A stretch of DNA of 14,220 nt from an uncultured Collinsella sp. (GTDB lineage: Bacteria; Actinomycetota; Coriobacteriia; Coriobacteriales; Coriobacteriaceae), in the NCBI GenBank assembly GCA_902492545.1, contig CABULX010000055.1, positions 1 to 14,220 of the forward strand, written 5' to 3'. Shown one piece after another: positions 14,046 through 14,220 of the stretch (positions are counted from its first letter, which is position 1; every line of letters begins with the position of its first letter). The position numbers and the translations under genes were made by a program. Under the pieces are notes generated by a model. The model searched no databases. It was not told the DNA's origin and saw only the letters and a list, made by a program, of their open reading frames with translations.

Positions 14046-14116
14046 TAAGTTGCGGTGAAATAGGGACTGTTTAAACGATTCAACCCCAAATTCAGTCCCT
14101 ATTTCACCGCAACTTA
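14046..14116. repeat. Perfect 24-bp inverted repeat, dispersed-palindrome type
   Basis: The arms at 14046-14069 and 14093-14116 are exact reverse complements over 24 bases, with core GCGGTGAAATAGGGACTG, around a 23-base loop that begins within the palindrome GTTTAAAC (14069-14076). There is no T-run, and a good terminator already lies just upstream, so a terminator role is unnecessary. The form resembles REP-like or miniature non-coding repeats. The rest of the 3' intergenic region holds nothing else that I can identify. Confidence 0.8.
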
Positions 14117-14139
14117 CAAAAGGGCATAGAGGGGGCTAC

Positions 14140-14220
14140 CTATCGAGTCTTTGTCGCGAACAGATCATCAGCCAGATTTCCGTTTGCACGATATTGCTCT
14201 GGACCGACCGAGTTTCCGCA
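14140..14220 (-). CDS. Possible 3' end of a minus-strand gene (partial, unidentified)
   Basis: One minus-strand frame is open from the window edge to TAG at 14140-14142, giving 26 residues that end NGNLADDLFATKTR. The composition (acidic and polar residues, a basic end) looks protein-like, and placement after two convergent terminator-like palindromes fits a gene ending here. Another minus-strand frame and one plus-strand frame are also open over this short stretch, so the call is weak. I do not recognise the family. Confidence 0.3.
   Translation of the reverse strand, partial: CGNSVGPEQYRANGNLADDLFATKTR

Overview
The window is a GC-rich, gene-dense stretch of a bacterial chromosome. It is almost entirely housekeeping genes in two co-directional operons, followed by a sugar-transport locus. 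The gene order mixes two patterns. One is actinobacterial: alaS-ruvX-mltG-(aro genes)-M24 peptidase-efp-nusB, then tlyA-nadK-recN. The other is Firmicute-like: an Asp23 gene directly before nusB, and a YqeG phosphatase next to aro genes. This mix, the GC bias and the style of the intergenic palindromes suggest a Coriobacteriia member, probably Collinsella or a close relative. That assignment is inference from gene order, not a database match.

Region 1 (1-4250, + strand) holds the 3' end of alaS, then ruvX, mltG, a YqeG-type HAD phosphatase, aroK and an AroB-like gene. Spacings are very tight: an 8-base overlap, a 2-base gap, an 8-base gap and a 4-base ATGA overlap, so this is one transcription unit. 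The aroE and aroC genes often found here in actinobacteria are absent. The AroB-like protein has lost the residues that hold metal and NAD in dehydroquinate synthase, while AroK next to it looks intact.

Region 2 (4251-5579) is an M24 proline-type aminopeptidase gene on its own. It has a palindromic leader in front and a strong intrinsic terminator behind.

Region 3 (5580-10768, + strand) starts from a TATAAT promoter and runs efp, asp23-like, nusB, xseB, tlyA, nadK, recN. It covers translation of polyproline stretches, antitermination and rRNA synthesis, rRNA 2'-O-methylation, NADP supply and DNA repair. XseB has no xseA beside it.

Region 4 (10769-13961) has a minus-strand RpiR-type regulator convergent with recN and divergent from a fructose-type PTS permease with domain order EIIB-EIIC-EIIA. 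The 272-base divergent region carries several dyads and direct repeats, which fits local control of the PTS by the regulator.

Region 5 (13962-14220) has an intrinsic terminator, a perfect 24-bp inverted repeat of the dispersed-palindrome type, and possibly the 3' tip of a minus-strand gene running off the edge.

I saw no tRNA, rRNA, CRISPR array, phage genes or complete mobile element. The most notable signals are the apparently inactivated AroB, the palindromic leader of the peptidase gene, the divergent PTS control region and the two dispersed-type palindromes.
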